NCBI RefSeq assembly: GCF_030362855.1
Contig: NZ_JAUCBP010000001.1
Location: 131,613-195,612, forward strand
DNA: 64,000 bases
Direction: 5' to 3'
From: Neoalteromonas arenosi
Lineage (GTDB): Bacteria; Pseudomonadota; Gammaproteobacteria; Enterobacterales; Alteromonadaceae
Below the pieces are notes generated by a model. It saw only the letters and a list, made by a program, of their open reading frames with translations. It was not told where the DNA came from and made no database searches. The first letter of the stretch is position 1, and each line of letters starts with the position of its first letter. The position numbers and the translations under genes are program-made. Below, piece by piece: positions 1 through 9,602 of the stretch.

Positions 1-2572
1 CAGTAATTCGTCGTGCCATTTCATATTCATACAATGGGAAGCCTCGGGCAAAACCACTGTAGTTGGTCTGGAAGTTGTTGTTACCTTTCTGCACTGAAGA
101 TTCTTCCGTTAGATTATTAACCGCAAAGCGCACATCGATGTTATCGGTAACACTGTAAATTGCGGTTAAATCCAAGCTGCCAAAGTCGTCATGCAATCGG
201 TTACCATAAGCACCACTCTCACGCAGCATGTACTCGCTTCGCCAGTTGTAAGAAACGCGAACTTGGAAGTCATCAGTTTCGTAGTAACCCGATACGTTAT
301 ACGAGTGGCGTGAACTGTCGCTCAACACCGAGTTAGCGTCTGTAAAGGTATCTTCGTCAGCTTTGGTATCAGTGTAGGTATAGTTGAAAATAGTACCGAA
401 TCCATTTCCAAAGTCTTGTTGATACTGAAGTTCAACACCTTCTATTTCAGCGGCTTTACCATTGTCTTTCTCTTGCACTGTCCACTCAGTTTCGTCTGGG
501 CGCAAAACGCCCTGGAACTGAATTTCGTCTTGGCTTGCGGTGTATTCATTGATTGTCACGAAATTCTTCACATCTTTCTTAAACAAAGTTGCTGACAACA
601 GTGAATCATCGTTGAAGTACCACTCTAGCCCTAGGTCGAACTGGTTAGAAACGAATGGTGCAAGACCAACGTTACCAATGATCCAGAACTGGTTGTTGGG
701 CGTGTCATCATTAGCGCCAACAGGGCTCGGGTTAACATACATATCATCATACTGTGGACGGGCCATCACACGTGCGGCGGAGAAGCGCAAGAGTAAGTCA
801 TCCTGAAGATCCATAGTCATGTTAAAACTGGGTAGTAGTTCAGCGTAGTCGGCTTCAGTACTGGTATAAACATCGTCAAGATAGTAATTAGATGTAGCGT
901 CTGTGGTCACATAGCGCACACCAAAGTTACCGCGAATGCCGTCAGTCGAGTAGTTCGCCATCGCGTAAATCGCGAAGTTGTCTTCCTCGATACCACTGTA
1001 CGTACCCAAGTCTTCCGTTTGACCTACGATACTTGCCTTCGCCCATGCTTTTAGTGCCTCGGCATCAAATTGTTGAATCTGATAATTACCCGCCCCCACA
1101 TCATAGGTGCCTAGAGAGAGGCCGCTGGTAGAAATACGATTATCAAAGCCATCTGCTTGATCAAAGAAAAACTGACGACTCGTCGTCTCGTGCTTCGAGA
1201 ACTTGACGCCGGTTTTGATGCTTTCAACTGGACCGTAGTCTACGTTAAATAGCACATCAAACTGTGCATAGGTTTCATCGTCGGTCTTCGGCGTTTTGTT
1301 AAACGCAGCACCTTGTCCCATTACCAAGGAACCTGGGTCGTAGCTTGCGATATCCAAGTTCGGTAAGCTCCAGGTTTGATTGCCATTGGTGAAATCATAA
1401 GTTCCATTTACAATCGGAGTACCACCAGTTCCATCGTCTACAACCATTTCAAAGTCTGTTCCACCCGTTGAGCTTGTATCACCCACCTGAATAGTTAAAT
1501 CGTAATCGTCAGTTGAATAATTAAGGGTTAAATCGATCACATCAGACTTCATCGACGCTTCGCGTGGACGCGCTTGATAGAATGCAACGTTTAGTGGGCC
1601 CGCAGCTTGTGTACCGATCGTCGGCGCTGTGCCGTTACCACCAATCCAAGCCGTGGTCTCGCCAGCACCCCATGATGTGTCTGCTTGAGTCAGCCAAAGC
1701 GCATAGTTGGTGTTATTCGCATCCATTTCCATATCAATAACGTTAAGTACCAATTCGAGAGAATCCGTAGGCTGATATTGGAATGTTGCATTTAATGACT
1801 GGCGGTCACGGTCTTGAGTAAATCCAACGGGGCCTGCCCCCCACTCCCAGAACGCTTCGTTACCCTGACGCTGTAAAGAGCGCTGCTGCTTTACGGCTGA
1901 TACTAGAAAGCCAAAGTTCTCGTCTTCATTTTTCCAGCTGTACAAGCCAGAAAGCTGTGGGTCAGTTTCACCGGAATCACTCTGATATTGACCTTCCACT
2001 GAACCATAAAAAGTCCCAGTATCCAGATCAAGCGGCTTGCGTGTTTTGACCACAACAGTACCACCAACACCGCCTTCCGCAAGGTCAGCCTGCGAGCTTT
2101 TGTAAACTTCTAACTTACCCACTAATTCTGACGGTAAAAGCTCATAGTTAAACGAACGCTTAGCGGGCTCTAAGACAAACCAACCAGTTGATGCTACGTT
2201 TTGACCGTTCAGTGTTGTCAATGTGAGGTCAAGTCCAGCCCCGCGAATAGATACGCCAGCGCCTTCACCAAACTGTCTTTGAATAGTAACGCCTGGAATA
2301 CGTTGAAGTGATTCAGCAACATTTTGATCCGGAAACTTACCAATATCTTCGGCATTAATAGCATCTAGAATGCCATCCGCGTAGCGTTTGTTGTTTAAGT
2401 TTTCTTTGTTACTTGCGCGAATACCGGTTACGGCAATGCGTTCAATATTGTCTGCAGCGTCGCCTGATTGCGCGAGTGCATGGCCCGATGTAAACGCAGC
2501 ACCGCCGAGTGCAGTGCTAAGCAGTGCAGTTTTAATGCACATCGCTAGCCGGTTGGTTTTTGCTGTTTTCAT
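1..2572 (-). CDS. TonB-dependent receptor (TonB-Xanth-Caul type), C-terminus cut by window edge
   Basis: Outer-membrane, TonB-gated porin for uptake of a large substrate, probably a carbohydrate. The reading frame is open from ATG 2572 to the window start, about 857 codons; the last visible residues (YEMARRIT) resemble the final strand, so only about ten residues are likely missing. Residues 1-34 form a signal peptide ending in ALA; a TonB-box-like stretch (DNIERIAVTGI, about 41-51) leads into the plug, with the motifs SIRGAG and GGVGGTVVVKTRKP; the rest is beta-barrel rich in aromatic residues. The plug signature places it in the family often associated with LacI regulators in Alteromonadales, Xanthomonads and Caulobacter. 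The promoter region carries palindromes resembling NagR boxes, which suggests an N-acetylglucosamine or chito-oligosaccharide substrate; that part is inference. Family assignment is firm, substrate is not. Confidence 0.93.
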   Translation of the reverse strand, partial: MKTAKTNRLAMCIKTALLSTALGGAAFTSGHALAQSGDAADNIERIAVTGIRASNKENLNNKRYADGILDAINAEDIGKFPDQNVAESLQRIPGVTIQRQFGEGAGVSIRGAGLDLTLTTLNGQNVASTGWFVLEPAKRSFNYELLPSELVGKLEVYKSSQADLAEGGVGGTVVVKTRKPLDLDTGTFYGSVEGQYQSDSGETDPQLSGLYSWKNEDENFGFLVSAVKQQRSLQRQGNEAFWEWGAGPVGFTQDRDRQSLNATFQYQPTDSLELVLNVIDMEMDANNTNYALWLTQADTSWGAGETTAWIGGNGTAPTIGTQAAGPLNVAFYQARPREASMKSDVIDLTLNYSTDDYDLTIQVGDTSSTGGTDFEMVVDDGTGGTPIVNGTYDFTNGNQTWSLPNLDIASYDPGSLVMGQGAAFNKTPKTDDETYAQFDVLFNVDYGPVESIKTGVKFSKHETTSRQFFFDQADGFDNRISTSGLSLGTYDVGAGNYQIQQFDAEALKAWAKASIVGQTEDLGTYSGIEEDNFAIYAMANYSTDGIRGNFGVRYVTTDATSNYYLDDVYTSTEADYAELLPSFNMTMDLQDDLLLRFSAARVMARPQYDDMYVNPSPVGANDDTPNNQFWIIGNVGLAPFVSNQFDLGLEWYFNDDSLLSATLFKKDVKNFVTINEYTASQDEIQFQGVLRPDETEWTVQEKDNGKAAEIEGVELQYQQDFGNGFGTIFNYTYTDTKADEDTFTDANSVLSDSSRHSYNVSGYYETDDFQVRVSYNWRSEYMLRESGAYGNRLHDDFGSLDLTAIYSVTDNIDVRFAVNNLTEESSVQKGNNNFQTNYSGFARGFPLYEYEMARRIT

Positions 2573-2598
2573 TTCAAAGTCCTATATCCAAGTCGATG

Positions 2599-2616
2599 AG
2601 CGACAACGTTGTCATT
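2599..2616. promoter_or_regulatory. LacI-family operator, site 1 (NagR-box-like palindrome)
   Basis: Core palindrome GACAACGTTGTC with flanking ATT on one side. It lies in the 5' leader of the receptor gene, 27 bases before its ATG, and matches the pattern AATGACARCGYTGTCATT that I recall for NagR boxes of Xanthomonas, except in one flank. Binding by a LacI-family repressor is inferred. Confidence 0.65.
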
Positions 2617-2662
2617 TAAGTTTCAAAAATAAGCGTTTTAGTCATTCATTGAAGAAAATCAA

Positions 2663-2680
2663 AATGACAACGCTGTCGTT
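2663..2680. promoter_or_regulatory. LacI-family operator, site 2, just downstream of the receptor promoter
   Basis: AATGACAACGCTGTCGTT, a palindrome with central CG typical of LacI-family operators, and nearly identical to the NagR box pattern. It covers roughly +5 to +22 relative to the predicted start of transcription of the TonB-dependent receptor, a position suited to repression. Confidence 0.7.
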
Positions 2681-2691
2681 GAAATAAACAT

Positions 2692-2719
2692 ACTATAGGA
2701 TTTTTATGATCGCAATCAA
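2692..2719 (-). promoter_or_regulatory. Predicted sigma70 promoter of the TonB-dependent receptor
   Basis: On the minus strand TTGATT (-35, 2714-2719) and TATAGT (-10, 2692-2697) are separated by 16 bases. Transcription would start near 2685, leaving a leader of about 113 bases that contains both operator sites 1 and 2. Confidence 0.5.
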
Positions 2720-2913
2720 AAAATTACAATTAGTTAACAAGTTTTTCGATAAATTGCCTAATGACTAGGCAGTCAGATAACTTTTAGCCAATGAAAACAG
2801 TAGGTTAATTGAAACTGATAAATTCTCAAAAATACTCTAAAACAAATTGATTGCGTAAAATTAGCGCACGGATTTTGAGATTTTTACACGCTGACAAAAC
2901 CGCGACTTAGGAA

Positions 2914-2931
2914 ATTGACAACGTTATCTTT
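2914..2931. promoter_or_regulatory. Weaker LacI-family operator, site 3
   Basis: ATTGACAACGTTATCTTT shares the GACAACGTT half of the two better sites, with a degraded second half. It lies about 250 bases upstream of site 2, a distance compatible with repression by looping, or it may be a chance remnant. Confidence 0.35.
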
Positions 2932-2987
2932 ACGCAAGGTAGGGAGTTTTAGGCTTTACGTGACGATAGAGCTTAATAGGTGGAATG

Positions 2988-3014
2988 AAAAAGTCGAGTA
3001 GACTCGCCCGACTT
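2988..3014 (-). terminator. Possible terminator of the mnh operon
   Basis: On the minus strand the arms AAGT/ACTT and CGAG/CTCG form an interrupted hairpin overlapping the mnhG stop codon, followed by a run of five T. The four-base bulge weakens it. Confidence 0.4.
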
Positions 3015-3387
3015 ATTCTTCCATTTGACTATCAGGGGGTAACTGTTGTCTGGCTTTTTTGATTAAGTCTGCGTTTTTTGTTCGTTCCATGGGTTTAACA
3101 CCATTGTGCATGGCTGCCTTCGCAAGTATGTGCGCAGTTACCGGTGCGGTAATGACCAAAAATAATGTGATTAATAATTCGTTAATACTTAAGAAATCGC
3201 GGACATACGCCATATAAATCATAGACGCCACTAAAATACTGCCGAGTCCCACAGTTGTTGCTTTGGTCGGCGCGTGTAAGCGCGTGTAGAGATCTTGTAG
3301 CCGACTTAGGCCAATAGAGCCGATCAGAACAAAAACTCCCCCTATGATCAGTAGCACGGAAATAATGACTTCAGTTGCAAAACTCAT
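3013..3387 (-). CDS. mnhG: Na+/H+ antiporter subunit G
   Basis: Last gene of the Mrp/Mnh operon; a small inner-membrane subunit of the multisubunit Na+(K+)/H+ antiporter. The 124-residue product has three hydrophobic helices and the family signature RLHAPTKATTVG around residues 36-47, then a polar, charged C-terminus. Length is normal for the PhaG/MnhG/YufB family. It follows mnhF after a 20-base gap, and a weak terminator overlaps its stop codon. The subunit is required for complex function in studied Mrp systems, but its individual role is not known. Confidence 0.93.
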   Translation of the reverse strand: MSFATEVIISVLLIIGGVFVLIGSIGLSRLQDLYTRLHAPTKATTVGLGSILVASMIYMAYVRDFLSINELLITLFLVITAPVTAHILAKAAMHNGVKPMERTKNADLIKKARQQLPPDSQMEE

Positions 3388-3407
3388 GTTAATTTTCTCT
3401 CCATTCG

Positions 3408-3677
3408 CTACTCAATGATATCGCCGCGCAGTAAGTACTTAGCAAAGGCCACACTGCTTACAAACCCCAACATCGCAATCAACAAAGCCGCCTCAAAATA
3501 AAGGCCCGTGCGATTGTACATGCCGTACAACAAAATTAGAGCAATGCTATTAATGTACATAGTATCCAGGGCTAGAATACGGTCAACGATATGCGGCCCA
3601 GTTAACAAACGCCACAAGTTCAGCATTAAGGCAGTACACAACATAATGCCAACAATAATAATTGAGATATCTAACAT
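3408..3677 (-). CDS. mnhF: Na+/H+ antiporter subunit F
   Basis: Small three-helix membrane subunit (89 residues) of the Mrp complex. The characteristic stretch GPHIVDRILALDTM, around residues 27-40, is the conserved polar loop of the MrpF/PhaF family. The start codon lies seven bases inside the end of mnhE, so translation is probably coupled. In other Mrp systems MrpF has been linked to cholate/Na+ efflux; whether that applies here cannot be told from the sequence. Confidence 0.93.
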   Translation of the reverse strand: MLDISIIIVGIMLCTALMLNLWRLLTGPHIVDRILALDTMYINSIALILLYGMYNRTGLYFEAALLIAMLGFVSSVAFAKYLLRGDIIE

Positions 3678-4165
3678 TCGAACATCTCCTTAACTCTGCG
3701 CTCGTAGCGTTGCTTAATAAGGTCAATTAACTCCTGTTCATTGTCAGGCATATTGAGCACGTGAACATAGAGCCATTTCTTATCACTCGAAACTTCAGAA
3801 CTCACAGTTCCCGGTGTCATCGTTACCGTGCTCGCCAAGACCGTAATCGGAAAGGTGTCGCGTAAATCGAGCGGGACAGCAATAAAACCTGGTTTGATAT
3901 TGCGCATAGGCCCCATCACCAATAATGCGACTTCGATATTAGCGACAAAAACGTCTTTCAAAACCAATAGTACGTATTTAGCAGCTTTTATCGGCCTGCG
4001 CACATGAGGCTGTGGTACACGCAGGGGCTGACATAAGAGCGGAATAACAATACCCAAAACAGTGCCAAGAATAATGTGACCCAAGCTCATGGTAGAATTA
4101 ATCATCAGCCAAATGATCAGCAACATAAAGCTGTGTAATGGCATAGGTAAAATTCGTGTGAGCAT
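3671..4165 (-). CDS. mnhE: Na+/H+ antiporter subunit E
   Basis: MrpE-family membrane subunit, 164 residues. Two hydrophobic helices near the N-terminus are followed by a cytoplasmic domain with the conserved stretch PLDLRDTFPITVLASTVTMT, and then TPGTVS, typical for this family. It starts two bases after the mnhD stop and overlaps mnhF by seven bases. MrpE is needed for full activity or assembly of the complex in Bacillus-type operons. Confidence 0.93.
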   Translation of the reverse strand: MLTRILPMPLHSFMLLIIWLMINSTMSLGHIILGTVLGIVIPLLCQPLRVPQPHVRRPIKAAKYVLLVLKDVFVANIEVALLVMGPMRNIKPGFIAVPLDLRDTFPITVLASTVTMTPGTVSSEVSSDKKWLYVHVLNMPDNEQELIDLIKQRYERRVKEMFEC

Positions 4166-4167
4166 AA

Positions 4168-5694
4168 TTAATTCACCCCATCACTAAGCTTCATAAGATC
4201 TAACAATGCATCGATATCGTGCAGTTGGTTCGCGGCCTCAGTCGTATACTCAACCGCAAACGCGCCGAATATCACCATTGCGAAGGACGCTAGTAGTAGC
4301 AACACAACACCACTCACTTGCCACGCCGACACCATGCTGGATTCGTCAGGATCTGCGTTCGGTGGATACCGCCAGAACAATGTTGTACCTGCGCGTGAAA
4401 GTGCAACTATAGTTAGCAAGCTAGAAATCAATATTGCCGACCAAACCCAAGCTTTCTCAACCCCCAAAGTTACCGATTGCATGATCACCAGCTTGCCCAA
4501 GAAACCCGAGAATGGTGGTAAGCCTGCAACCGATAATGCCGTAATAAAGAACAACGCCCCCAATAAAGCCGGTTGGCTGACTTTACGCGCTATAACGAAA
4601 CGATCCAAGGCCTTGCCACGCTGTTGTCCCAGCATATCAGCGATTAAAAATAGTGCGGCGGTAATCAAGGTACTGTGAACTAAATAAAGCAAACCCGCGG
4701 CTGTTGCTTCTGGCGTACGTAATGCAAAAGCGATTAGCAAGGTACCTACTGAAACAACGACTAAATTACCCGCTAGAGTCCGCAGACTGGGACTCGCTAG
4801 CACGCCAATCGTACCCACCACCACGCTTAACATAGCGAGTGGCCATATCCACGGTGCAATCATGTTGGCCAATTCCCCGGCCTGATCGCCAAAAATAACG
4901 GTATAAACGCGATAGATACAGTAAACACCGACCTTGGTCATTATCGCAAACAGTGCAGCTACTGGAGCAGTTGCCGCAGCGTACGTCCGAGGTAACCAAA
5001 AGTGTAAAGGCAACATGGCTGATTTAAGACCAAAAACGATCAGCAATAATGAGCCACCCGCTTGCGCAATTAGAGTTTGCCCCTCGGTTAACTCAGTAAT
5101 GCGCTGAGACATATGCGCAATATTCAGCGTACCGGTTGTACCATAGATAGTTCCAAGCGCGATCAAGAATAGGCTTGAACCGATCAAATTCAGAATGACG
5201 TAATGAATATTAGCCGCAGTGCGCTGTTTGCCACCGCCGTGAATGACCAGGGCATAAGAAGAAATCAGCAGTACTTCGAAGAAAACAAACATATTGAAAA
5301 GATCATTGGTAAGAAACGCGCCATAGATCCCTAACAATTGAAATTGAATCAAAGGGTGGAAATACCGTCCTTCGCGATCGACACCGGAAAACGAATACAA
5401 GGTGATGCCTAAGGCTAGTAAGCTGGTTAAGCACAGCAACATTGCCGACAGCAAGTCCGCATACAGAATAATGCCGAATGGTGGTTGCCAGTCACCCACG
5501 GCATACATCATCGGGCCAGTAGTCATCACTGAGCATATCAACCATACACTGCAGGCAAACTGCAAAGTTATTAAACACAGTGATGCGGTTCGACGCGCAG
5601 CATAGCGCTCAGCCCCAACAAACGGCGGCAGTAACATAAACAAGCCGCCCAGAAGTGGAATTACCAGTGGCAAGATGGGTAAATGTATACTCAT
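4168..5694 (-). CDS. mnhD: Na+/H+ antiporter subunit D (NuoN/NuoM-like)
   Basis: Large polytopic membrane subunit of the Mrp antiporter, homologous to the proton-pumping subunits of complex I. The 508-residue product has about 14 hydrophobic segments. The proton-channel core is visible: NDLFNMFVFFEVLLISSY with the conserved Glu around residue 140, the Lys-containing segment GLKSAMLPLHFWLPRTYAAA around 220-240, and LLYLVHSTLI around 335. The start overlaps the mnhC stop by four bases (ATGA). Size and motifs match MrpD. Confidence 0.95.
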   Translation of the reverse strand: MSIHLPILPLVIPLLGGLFMLLPPFVGAERYAARRTASLCLITLQFACSVWLICSVMTTGPMMYAVGDWQPPFGIILYADLLSAMLLCLTSLLALGITLYSFSGVDREGRYFHPLIQFQLLGIYGAFLTNDLFNMFVFFEVLLISSYALVIHGGGKQRTAANIHYVILNLIGSSLFLIALGTIYGTTGTLNIAHMSQRITELTEGQTLIAQAGGSLLLIVFGLKSAMLPLHFWLPRTYAAATAPVAALFAIMTKVGVYCIYRVYTVIFGDQAGELANMIAPWIWPLAMLSVVVGTIGVLASPSLRTLAGNLVVVSVGTLLIAFALRTPEATAAGLLYLVHSTLITAALFLIADMLGQQRGKALDRFVIARKVSQPALLGALFFITALSVAGLPPFSGFLGKLVIMQSVTLGVEKAWVWSAILISSLLTIVALSRAGTTLFWRYPPNADPDESSMVSAWQVSGVVLLLLASFAMVIFGAFAVEYTTEAANQLHDIDALLDLMKLSDGVN

Positions 5695-6056
5695 TTCTTG
5701 CCTCGCGTAATATCGATAAGTTTCTTAGTATCTGGAGGCTCACGCCCGTCTACCAAGTCATTGCCCAAATCCGCACGCCCACGCATAGCCAATATCACCA
5801 CAAAGGCAATCATGGCAAAACCGATCACGATAGCAGTCAAAACCAGAGCCTGTGGTAGCGGATCGGCATAGTCTTCGGCTAAGCCCAATACCGCAGCACC
5901 TGTCATATTCAACCGCCCACTGGAGAACAAGAATAAGTTAACCGCGTACGACAACATAGTTAACCCAACAACAATAGAAAAGGTTCTACCTCTTAGGCAC
6001 AGAAACACGCCACAAGCGGTAATTATGCCCACACAAACTACGTATAAACTTTCCAT
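5691..6056 (-). CDS. mnhC: Na+/H+ antiporter subunit C (NuoK-like)
   Basis: Small NuoK-like membrane subunit, 121 residues, three transmembrane helices. The conserved stretch DPLPQALVLTAIVIGFA, about residues 65-81, is diagnostic of MrpC. Its ATG shares one base with the mnhAB stop codon (TAATG) and its end overlaps mnhD by four bases, so the whole operon is likely translationally coupled. Confidence 0.94.
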   Translation of the reverse strand: MESLYVVCVGIITACGVFLCLRGRTFSIVVGLTMLSYAVNLFLFSSGRLNMTGAAVLGLAEDYADPLPQALVLTAIVIGFAMIAFVVILAMRGRADLGNDLVDGREPPDTKKLIDITRGKK

Positions 6057-8845
6057 TATTCCTCCGCCGTCGGCCGGTGAATCGAGGTTAATTTACCAAG
6101 ATTCGCAAGAATCAATAAGGTTGCGCCAACAACCGTCAGGTACACACCTAAATCAAAAATCAATGCACTGGCCAGCTCTATTTCACCAATGAACGGAATA
6201 TCGAAATAATCAAACCATGTGGTCATAAAGGGCCTACCAAAGAACCAGCTACCCACTCCGGTAAAGGTTGCGATCAATACCCCCCAAGCAATGAGTGTTT
6301 GATAGTTGATCGTTAAGCGAGGCTTGATCCAATCAACACCATGAGCAATATATTGCTGTATAAGTGCAATACTGGTTATTAAGCCGGCGATAAAACCGCC
6401 CCCCGGCATATTGTGTCCACGCAAGAAAATATAGAAAGAGACCAATAGTGCAAGCGGTAGTAGGCTCTGTGAGATCATAACTAGAATGGGTGGATGCTTA
6501 TCCTCTGACCATGGGATACCTTTCTCATTAGCCGACGTCATAGAGAGGCGAATATCTGCGAGTAACTTAAAAATACCCAATGCAGCAACACCCAATACCA
6601 AAATCTCACCTAAAGTATCTAAGCCCCTGAAATCGACCAAAATAACGTTAACCGCATTGGTACCGCCACCGCCAGTTTTACTATTCGCCAGATAAAAGTC
6701 AGAAATTGTATCTAACGGCTGAGTCATAAACGCGTAATTAATCGTGGCAACGATACCGCCAATGGCCGCTGCAATGCCTATATCGCGAACCACCCTCGAC
6801 GGTGAAGACTCTGTTAACGTACTTTTGGGTAAGAAATACAATGCGAGGATTAACAAGATTACCGCCGCCACTTCAACCGCTAACTGGGTGAGCGCGAGGT
6901 CAGGTGCAGAGAAGCGCGCAAAGGCAACAGAAACAATCAATCCAACAACTGACAGCGTAATTAGCGCGAGTGCACGTTTGCGATGGAAAATTACCGTAGC
7001 TAGAGCGCTAATACACAATATAATCGCGGCCACTGTGTCGACAAAAGAAACCGGTTGTTCCGGCAAATGCGCCTTGGACACACTGAGGTCGATCAGTGGT
7101 ACCGCCATGATCACCATAGCAAAGGTCAGCAGCGCAGCAACATAACGCTGCAGGGAGCCATTACTGAGGCCTTCATCGATGCGCGTGGCAACGGCAACTA
7201 TGCCCTGAACCCAGGCTTCAAAAATCAATTTTGCGTCAGCTTCCTCAAACTGCGCCTGGAATCGGAATAAGTGGCTGCGCGCCGCATAGACGACTACCCC
7301 ACCAACAATGGCGATGATACTCATGATCAATGGCATATTTACGCCGTGCCATATAGCTAAACTGTAGTAAGGCAGTTCACTGCGCAATACTGCACTCGAT
7401 GCGCTTGCCAAGAAATCACCCACCAGAAATGCCGGGAAAATCCCGACAGCGATACACAGCACAATCAGTATCTCCACCGGCACTTTCATGAAGCGCGGAG
7501 GTTCATGTGGTGTTTTGGGTAAGTCTGTGGCCTCGCCATTAAAGAACACGTCGTGAATAAATCGCAGAGAGTATGCCACCGCAAAAATGCCGGCCAAAGT
7601 TGCTAAAACAGGTACCATCCAAGATAAGAATCCGAGTGAATCTTGATTGAGTGATTCGGCGAAAAACATCTCTTTTGACAGGAAGCCATTAAACAACGGA
7701 ACACCAGCCATCGCAGCGGCAGCCACCATCGCTAATGTCGCGGTATGCGGCATAAACTTCCACAAGCCGCTAAGTTGCCGCATATCACGTGTGCCCGTTT
7801 CGTGATCAATGATACCCGCAGCCATAAACAGCGAGGCTTTAAACACAGCGTGATTCATTATGTGGAACAATGCCGCCACAGTAGCCAGCTTAGTATCTAA
7901 GCCAAGCAGTAATACTATCAGGCCTAAGTGACTTACGGTTGAATATGCCAATAAACCCTTTAAGTCATGCTTAAACAGTGCGGTATAAGCACCCAATACA
8001 AGGGTTGCTAAGCCTGCGACCGTAACGATTAGGAACCACATGTCGGTACCATTTAATACCGGAAAAAAGCGCGCCAATAAGAAAATACCAGCTTTTACCA
8101 TAGTTGCAGAATGCAAGTATGCACTGACTGGCGTAGGCGCGGCCATTGCGTGTGGTAACCAAAAATGGAACGGGAATTGAGCCGACTTAGTAAACGCACC
8201 CAGTAGTACCAAAATCAGAGCGATAGGGTACATCGCGTGCTCTCGAATTAAATCGCCACTGGTAAGAATCACTTCTAGATCATAAGAGCCTACGATATCG
8301 GCAATAATCAATAAACCGGCCAATAGCGCCAGACCGCCAGCACCGGTGACAGTAAGCGCCATCCGCGCGCCCTTGCGCGACCCACTTTTAGAGCCCCAAA
8401 AGCTGATAAGCAAAAATGAGCTAATACTGGTGACTTCCCAAGCCATCCAAAGTTGTAAAACATTGTTAGCTATAACAATCGATAGCATTGCTGTCATAAA
8501 CAACAGTAAGTATGCAAAGAATCTACCGGCTGCTTCATCTTTTGATAGGTAATAGCGTGCGTAGAAGATGATAAGCAAGCCTATACCTAGAATCAGCAGC
8601 GCAAACATTAGGGCCAGTCCATCAAGGCGCATTGATAGCGTCAACCCGATTGCGGGTATCCACTCAAGTGTCTCAATAACGGTGTTGCCGGCTAAAACTG
8701 TTGGGACTAAAGAAATGACATAGGCAAAGGAAATTGCGGGAGCGATCATAGTGCAAAGCGTATTGACGTTCCGCCCGTATCGCTCTGTGACAACTGGCAC
8801 TATGACGCCAATTAACATGATCACGGTAATCCAAAAAAGGCTCAT
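6056..8845 (-). CDS. mnhA: Fused Na+/H+ antiporter subunits A and B
   Basis: First and largest gene of the operon, 929 residues. Residues 1 to about 500 are a NuoL-like antiporter module: [18 protein letters not shown] with its conserved Glu near 136, [20 protein letters not shown] near 221-240, and [10 protein letters not shown] near 295. About residues 600-700 match the MrpA C-terminal (MbhD/E-like) region, with [14 protein letters not shown]. Residues about 785-929 are the MnhB domain ([26 protein letters not shown]), which in most operons is a separate gene. The A-B fusion is the arrangement of group 2 Mrp operons such as that of Vibrio cholerae. The complex exchanges cytoplasmic Na+ (or K+/Li+) for external H+ and supports alkali and salt tolerance. 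Confidence 0.95.
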   Translation of the reverse strand: MSLFWITVIMLIGVIVPVVTERYGRNVNTLCTMIAPAISFAYVISLVPTVLAGNTVIETLEWIPAIGLTLSMRLDGLALMFALLILGIGLLIIFYARYYLSKDEAAGRFFAYLLLFMTAMLSIVIANNVLQLWMAWEVTSISSFLLISFWGSKSGSRKGARMALTVTGAGGLALLAGLLIIADIVGSYDLEVILTSGDLIREHAMYPIALILVLLGAFTKSAQFPFHFWLPHAMAAPTPVSAYLHSATMVKAGIFLLARFFPVLNGTDMWFLIVTVAGLATLVLGAYTALFKHDLKGLLAYSTVSHLGLIVLLLGLDTKLATVAALFHIMNHAVFKASLFMAAGIIDHETGTRDMRQLSGLWKFMPHTATLAMVAAAAMAGVPLFNGFLSKEMFFAESLNQDSLGFLSWMVPVLATLAGIFAVAYSLRFIHDVFFNGEATDLPKTPHEPPRFMKVPVEILIVLCIAVGIFPAFLVGDFLASASSAVLRSELPYYSLAIWHGVNMPLIMSIIAIVGGVVVYAARSHLFRFQAQFEEADAKLIFEAWVQGIVAVATRIDEGLSNGSLQRYVAALLTFAMVIMAVPLIDLSVSKAHLPEQPVSFVDTVAAIILCISALATVIFHRKRALALITLSVVGLIVSVAFARFSAPDLALTQLAVEVAAVILLILALYFLPKSTLTESSPSRVVRDIGIAAAIGGIVATINYAFMTQPLDTISDFYLANSKTGGGGTNAVNVILVDFRGLDTLGEILVLGVAALGIFKLLADIRLSMTSANEKGIPWSEDKHPPILVMISQSLLPLALLVSFYIFLRGHNMPGGGFIAGLITSIALIQQYIAHGVDWIKPRLTINYQTLIAWGVLIATFTGVGSWFFGRPFMTTWFDYFDIPFIGEIELASALIFDLGVYLTVVGATLLILANLGKLTSIHRPTAEE

Positions 8846-8886
8846 GAATGGGTTTTGCTCCAGTCAAATTTAATCATGGTAGGTAG

Positions 8887-8916
8887 AGTATCAGTACTTG
8901 ATCAGGTCTAAGTCAA
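8887..8916 (-). promoter_or_regulatory. Predicted sigma70 promoter of the mnh operon
   Basis: On the minus strand TTGACT (8911-8916) and GATACT (8887-8892) lie 18 bases apart, with transcription starting about 35 bases before the mnhA ATG. The operon could also be read through from nadR, as I saw no terminator in the 167-base gap. Confidence 0.5.
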
Positions 8917-9012
8917 TATATATTGCCAATAAGTTAAGCGTTTATAAATAGATAGACCGCCAAGTGATGCTAAGTTTAAGACTAATTGCAGCGCATTTCT
9001 GTTCGTTTTTCT

Positions 9013-9582
9013 CTATTGGAATTCATCGATATGGGGTGGGTTTGTTGAGCGTAATGGTTGCAATACCGCGGTAGCCCGCAATAGACGCTCTTCCACACTT
9101 CCACTTAACAACGTATACGAGATATCCCGGTCGTGTAGCTGCTGCGTTATAAATTGCTGAAACTCTTTACGTTTAACGTCACCACTGCGCTCCCAGGTAT
9201 CCTCAAAGGGAATATCATCAGCACATAAAAACACCACATCAAAACGGTCTTTGCTTTCGTCAGCGAGTTTATCCAATTCAGGTAACGCGCAACCATAGTA
9301 ATCAATCGCAAAGTGCCAGGTGGTCAGCGCGTTAGTATCTACGATCAAAAAGTCATTAGCAGCGCCAATAGCCGCATCCTCTTGGCGAATTTGTTCTTCG
9401 GCGATATACAGTAACTGCTCTTGAGTGAGCAGACGGTCAACTTGGTTTTCCATCCAATAAGTACGCCCAAACTCAGCGATATATTGCGTGTTGTAGTGTT
9501 CAGCAACACGTTCAGCAATGGTGGTTTTACCTGTGCTTGGCGCACCTAAAAATACCACTCGCTTTACTCTGTTCTCTGCCAT
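9013..9582 (-). CDS. nadR: Ribosylnicotinamide kinase (NadR kinase domain)
   Basis: Predicted to phosphorylate nicotinamide riboside to NMN in NAD salvage. The 189-residue protein starts with a Walker A P-loop, GAPSTGKTT, at residues 13-21, followed by YIAEFGRTYW, a NadR kinase signature, and the Walker B-like FLIVDTNALTTWHFA. E. coli NadR is about 410 residues, with an N-terminal repressor HTH and an NMN adenylyltransferase domain; both are missing here, so this is the kinase part alone and cannot be a DNA-binding repressor. It lies 20 bases downstream of pnuC, the transporter for the same substrate, which supports the call. Confidence 0.9.
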   Translation of the reverse strand: MAENRVKRVVFLGAPSTGKTTIAERVAEHYNTQYIAEFGRTYWMENQVDRLLTQEQLLYIAEEQIRQEDAAIGAANDFLIVDTNALTTWHFAIDYYGCALPELDKLADESKDRFDVVFLCADDIPFEDTWERSGDVKRKEFQQFITQQLHDRDISYTLLSGSVEERLLRATAVLQPLRSTNPPHIDEFQ

Positions 9583-9602
9583 ATAGAGAGTTTTCCCTAG
9601 TA

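Larger units (their letters stand above)
2573..3012. other. Intergenic region between the receptor and mnhG
   Basis: A 440-base AT-rich stretch without a credible coding frame. It holds the receptor promoter and three LacI-type operators listed separately, plus a possible terminator of the mnh operon at its right edge. A 99-residue frame at 2388-2687 on the plus strand is antisense to the receptor start and not believed. Nothing else recognisable was seen. Confidence 0.6.

Noticed and set aside
4206-4678. Antisense frames in mnhD
   Set aside because: Shadows of a strongly conserved membrane protein gene; no start context.
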